From an uncultured Kiritimatiellota bacterium (GTDB lineage: Bacteria; Verrucomicrobiota; Kiritimatiellia; RFP12; UBA1067): 42,573 nucleotides of DNA. The position numbers and the translations under genes are program-made. Under the pieces are notes generated by a model. That model ran no database searches, had not been told where the DNA came from, and saw nothing but the letters and a program-made list of their open reading frames with translations. The DNA lies in the NCBI GenBank assembly GCA_934621385.1, contig CAKTUI010000026.1, forward strand, positions 1 to 42,573. The letters are read 5' to 3'. Below, piece by piece: positions 39,559-42,573 of the stretch (its first letter is position 1; every line of letters begins with the position of its first letter).

Positions 39559-40388
39559 TTCTGCAACTCCTTCATCAGTGCAATTTCCTCCTTGTAGCCC
39601 TGAAGGTCACAGGGGGTTTCCAAATAAAATGGCAAGTCTCGCAGTTTCGGATGATTCACAATGTGACGGAACGCCTCAAGCCCGATGCGTCCCTTGCCAA
39701 TGCGTTCGTGACGGTCCTTGTGCGCACCACGCATGTTCATGGAGTCGTTCGTATGGACGGCCTTCAGCCGCCCAAGGCCGATTACTCGATCGAACTCTGC
39801 GAGAACGCCGTCCAGATCATCCACAATGTCATAGCCACCGTCCCAGACATGGCAGGTGTCAAGGCAAACGCCCAGCGGCATGTCCACGCGATCGATGATG
39901 GCGCGAATCTCCTCGAACGTCCGACCAATCTCACTGCCCTTGCCAGCCATCGTCTCAAGGAGAACCGTTGTTTGGTAAGGTTGTTTCGCCGCCCCGAAGA
40001 TGCGGTTCAGCATGGCCGAAACGAGTTCAATACCCGCCTCGGCTCCTTGCCCAACATGACTGCCCGGATGGAAATTGTACATCGCCCCGGGCGTCATCTC
40101 CAGCCGCTGAAGATCGTCCGCCATCACCCATTCGGCAAAGTCCCGTGTCTTCTGGTCAGCGCTCGCCGCGTTCAGCGTATAGGGAGCATGGGCCAGAATC
40201 GGGCCAATGCCATTCGCCTGGGCGTAGTCGCGGAATGCCGCGACATCAGTCTTGTCAATCGGCTTCGCCGCGCCGCCGCGTGGGTTGCGCGTAAAGAACT
40301 GGAAGACATTCGCACCAATCGAGACGGCGGTCTGCGCCATTGCAAGATATCCGCCGCTCGACGAAAGATGACAGCCAATCTTCATCAT
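39555..40388 (-). CDS. nfo: Endonuclease IV (AP endonuclease)
   Basis: The 277-residue TIM-barrel enzyme cleaves DNA at abasic sites in base excision repair. Zinc-ligand and family segments are visible: IGCHLSSSGGY, QFFTRNPRGG, LAHAPYTLN, YNFHPGSHVGQG, LLETMAGKGSEIG, LGVCLDTCHVWDGGYD, AVHTNDSMNMRGAHKDRHE and YLETP. Two tandem ATGs (40388 and 40385) are possible starts. It begins 6 bp after the GH97 gene and overlaps panC by 4 bp. Confidence 0.96.
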   Translation of the reverse strand: MMKIGCHLSSSGGYLAMAQTAVSIGANVFQFFTRNPRGGAAKPIDKTDVAAFRDYAQANGIGPILAHAPYTLNAASADQKTRDFAEWVMADDLQRLEMTPGAMYNFHPGSHVGQGAEAGIELVSAMLNRIFGAAKQPYQTTVLLETMAGKGSEIGRTFEEIRAIIDRVDMPLGVCLDTCHVWDGGYDIVDDLDGVLAEFDRVIGLGRLKAVHTNDSMNMRGAHKDRHERIGKGRIGLEAFRHIVNHPKLRDLPFYLETPCDLQGYKEEIALMKELQK

Positions 40389-40394
40389 GGACGA

Positions 40395-42434
40395 CTACTT
40401 CGTGAAGTGCACGGTGAAGCCACCGCCGGGAGCCATGTGGACGGGAATCTTGTCCCCGGCCTTGACTACCTTCGTCTCGTGCACATAGTGCGTCGGATTC
40501 TTGTCCGCATCCGCCGCGTCGCGGAAGAACTCCGCCTTCCACTCGCCGGAACCGAGGAACGCCGTGTCCAGCGTGAAATCCTGGGCCGTCGCCGCCGCGA
40601 TGCCGCTCGCATACCACGAGCCGTCCTTCGCCTGGCGCGCACAGGCCGCCACCGTGTCGGGCGTACCATCCAGCGCAACCGTATCCTTCCAGACGACCGG
40701 CGTCGCCGCCATAAACGTGAAGCACTCCATGTTCTTCTCGTAGTTCGTCGGGCTGTCGCAGAGCATCTGGAGCGGAGCCTCGTAGAGAGACATCATCGCC
40801 ATCTGACGGCACCGCGTACCAACCGCGCCCGGATGGACGCCAGCCTCGGCCCCACGGTAAGAACCGCCCACCGGATAGTTCAGCATCGCTCCCGGCGTGT
40901 AGTCCATCGGACCCGCCGTCATCCGCAGGTAGAAGGCACGAACATCGCTCGCCATCATGTCATACTGCCCGCCGTACCACTTCATCTGCTCAAGGCCGTG
41001 GATGCCCTCGTAGTTGACGATGTTCGGGTACATCCGCTGCAGGCCCGTCGGACGATAGGCACCATGGTAGTCGATGAGCATCTTCTCCTTGGCACACGCC
41101 GCCGCGAACTTCTCAAGGAAGTTGGCGCACTCCGCGTCGCCGCGATCCATGAAGTCGACCTTGAAGCCCTTGGCACCCAGCTTCGCAAAATGGCTCGCAA
41201 CCTTCGCTTCGTCGCCGTAGACCTGCGCCCATGCCATCCAGAGGATGATGCCAACACCCTTCTTATTGGCGTAGTCAATCAAATGCGGAACGTCCACATC
41301 CGGGTGGAACTTCCAAATGTTGAGAGCCTCGCTCCATCCCTCATCGAAGATGACGTACTCAACGCCCGTCTTCGCGGCAAAGTCGATGAAACGCTCGTAG
41401 GTCTTCGTATTGCACCCGCTATTGCCCTGATTGTCAAAGCAGTTCCACCAGTCCCACGCAACCTTGCCAGGCTTGACCCACGAGAAATCAGCCTTCGCAT
41501 CGGCCGGTGTCGCCAGAGCGCGGACGATATCAGCCTCGCACAGCTTCGCCGGCGCATCGGCGAGAATGAACGTGCGCCAAGGGAACGTGCGCGTACCGGC
41601 GGTCTTGACGAGGTAGTCCTCAGTCTCGTCCACCTTCACCCAACGGCCACCTTTCTCAAGGTTCGTGTTTCCCCAGCCGCCGACATGGTGCACCTTCTTT
41701 GGCCAACGGGCGAAGAAGGACTCAAGTTCGACCTTCTCCTCCTTCTCGTCACGCGTCAGGTTCCAAATCGGATAACTCCGCACATCCGACTCCGTCACGG
41801 CGACCGTCTTACCCTGCACCGAATAGACGAACGGCAGGTAAATCATCTTGGAACTGCCGAACATCGTCGACTTGCCGTCCTTCGCCGTCTGGAGATCCTT
41901 CGCAACAACCTTGCGCGGCACCGTCTCCTCACAACCAACCGCACCGGTGAAGTTCGCCCAGCAGTCCGCTTCGGCGGACGGAATCGTCACCTCGGCCTTT
42001 TCGCAGTCAATGCGCACCGTACCGGGCTTCTTGAGTTCGAAGCGATAGGCAACGCCATCGTTACGGGCAATCAACGCAACGCCCCAGTCACCAAAGTCGA
42101 CAAAGGCCGTCTTTGCCGCGAGGCAAATGGAATCCTTCTTGTAGACGGGAGTCTTCTCGCACCCGGTCACCTTGCCATACGAGATGTGTGGGGCGGACTT
42201 TGCGGCCTCTTCCGAATAGAGGCTCTCGCCATCCACCTTCATTCCAATCTCGGTCTTCGCGACGAGGACGACCCCATCACGCAGAACCTCGTAGACGAGG
42301 GAATCCTCATCTGCCATCAGGCGAATTTCATTGCGCCCGTCAGGTGAGACAACCTTCGCCTGCCGTCCCCCAAAACGGCAGCAACCACCGGTGACCGCAG
42401 CCACCGCCAACAATACAAACATGAGTCTTTTCAT
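40395..42434 (-). CDS. Glycoside hydrolase family 97 lipoprotein (alpha-galactosidase/alpha-glucosidase-like)
   Basis: The 679-residue protein starts with a lipoprotein signal (VAAVTGGCC). The domain order is that of GH97: an N-terminal beta-sandwich (KVVSPDGRNEIRL), a catalytic barrel (FSWVKPGKVAWDWWNCFDN; YVIFDEGWSEALN; GFKVDFMDRGDAE) and a C-terminal beta domain. Asp427 in KVDFMDR matches the nucleophile of the retaining, alpha-galactosidase-like GH97 branch rather than the SusB-like inverting branch; this is family knowledge and not proof. Acidic residues follow at NYEGIHGLEQMKWYG. The ATG lies 8 nt after the -10 element. It is the first gene of a run ending with rhaB. Confidence 0.9.
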   Translation of the reverse strand: MKRLMFVLLAVAAVTGGCCRFGGRQAKVVSPDGRNEIRLMADEDSLVYEVLRDGVVLVAKTEIGMKVDGESLYSEEAAKSAPHISYGKVTGCEKTPVYKKDSICLAAKTAFVDFGDWGVALIARNDGVAYRFELKKPGTVRIDCEKAEVTIPSAEADCWANFTGAVGCEETVPRKVVAKDLQTAKDGKSTMFGSSKMIYLPFVYSVQGKTVAVTESDVRSYPIWNLTRDEKEEKVELESFFARWPKKVHHVGGWGNTNLEKGGRWVKVDETEDYLVKTAGTRTFPWRTFILADAPAKLCEADIVRALATPADAKADFSWVKPGKVAWDWWNCFDNQGNSGCNTKTYERFIDFAAKTGVEYVIFDEGWSEALNIWKFHPDVDVPHLIDYANKKGVGIILWMAWAQVYGDEAKVASHFAKLGAKGFKVDFMDRGDAECANFLEKFAAACAKEKMLIDYHGAYRPTGLQRMYPNIVNYEGIHGLEQMKWYGGQYDMMASDVRAFYLRMTAGPMDYTPGAMLNYPVGGSYRGAEAGVHPGAVGTRCRQMAMMSLYEAPLQMLCDSPTNYEKNMECFTFMAATPVVWKDTVALDGTPDTVAACARQAKDGSWYASGIAAATAQDFTLDTAFLGSGEWKAEFFRDAADADKNPTHYVHETKVVKAGDKIPVHMAPGGGFTVHFTK

Positions 42435-42442
42435 AGGTTGTT

Positions 42443-42451
42443 ATTATACCA
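42443..42451 (-). promoter_or_regulatory. Extended -10 promoter of the GH97-rhaB run
   Basis: The minus strand reads ATTTATGGTATAAT, with CCCGAGCAGGCG ending 9 bp before TATAAT's first base, as in the FlbD-like promoter. Eight nt separate hexamer and ATG. Confidence 0.65.
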
Positions 42452-42573
42452 TAAATTCGCCTGCTCGGGTGTTTTCGCAATGGCTCGCCCGAGAGCCCGC
42501 AGTTTGTCATAATAACGTGTACCCGTATTCAACTGATCAGGATTTTTCAGACACCCCGTTTGTCAAATGCTGT

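Noticed and set aside
39651..42347. A very long open frame (about 898 codons) on the plus strand opposite GH97 and nfo
   Set aside because: It is antisense to two genes with clear motifs, its product has no recognisable domain and is Arg/His-rich, as expected of a shadow frame in high-GC DNA. The same applies to long frames opposite the SNF2, GH3 and acyl-CoA dehydrogenase genes.
42452..42573. A gene start at the right edge
   Set aside because: No open frame with a ribosome-binding site or motif was found; only inverted CAGTTTGTCA/ATTTGACAAAC-like words, one of which also occurs near position 63.

Overview
This window looks like part of the chromosome of a Gram-negative, probably anaerobic, sugar-using bacterium with about 60% GC. 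Outer-membrane biology is implied by the lipoprotein-sorting ABC genes, the ExbB/ExbD pair and several lipoproteins. Anaerobiosis is suggested by a rubrerythrin next to a PerR-type regulator. Carbohydrate use is suggested by GH3, GH97, a tandem SGNH hydrolase and a rhamnulokinase. The gene mix resembles Kiritimatiellota/Verrucomicrobiota, but that placement is inference and no rRNA is present to test it. No tRNA, rRNA, CRISPR array, insertion sequence or phage gene was seen.

Layout. 1-327 is repeat-rich intergenic DNA. 328-6412 holds a SWIM/SNF2 helicase (+), a tandem SGNH hydrolase (-) and uvrB (+). 6387-11746 is one minus-strand envelope operon: exbB, exbD, exbD, a membrane-anchored alpha-toroid protein, a LolC/E permease and LolD. 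11878-14834 holds an Uup-like ABC-F ATPase, a chagasin-like lipoprotein and a FlbD-like/basic-tail protein. 15574-19230 is etfB-etfA-acyl-CoA dehydrogenase. 19434-22809 holds a GH3 enzyme and an amidase. 22810-24412 holds a palindromic repeat array, an unassigned minus-strand transcription unit and a broken two-component gene. 24409-26750 is gmk, a Gfo/Idh/MocA oxidoreductase and a LysE exporter. 26867-27903 is perR-rubrerythrin. 28513-31561 (+) is azlC, azlD, a sugar acetyltransferase and an unusual MalG-like permease. 31630-34956 is tkt-purB. 35058-42434 is a six-gene run: GH97, nfo, panC, rimO, a HAD-like gene and rhaB.

Two window-wide patterns stand out. First, nearly every transcription unit is preceded by a TGnTATAAT extended -10 element. 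In twelve units the start codon lies only 6-11 nt beyond the hexamer, which predicts leaderless or almost leaderless mRNA. Four other units have longer leaders with a Shine-Dalgarno sequence. Downstream genes in operons mostly use Shine-Dalgarno sites or 4-bp stop/start overlaps.

Second, several intergenic gaps carry tandem arrays with a strict 22- or 23-bp period. The sequence differs between arrays but the architecture is shared: a short palindromic or semi-palindromic core, with at least one unit inverted relative to another so that a 12-13 bp hairpin can form. I do not recognise these as a named repeat family. They are the best candidate here for something undescribed.
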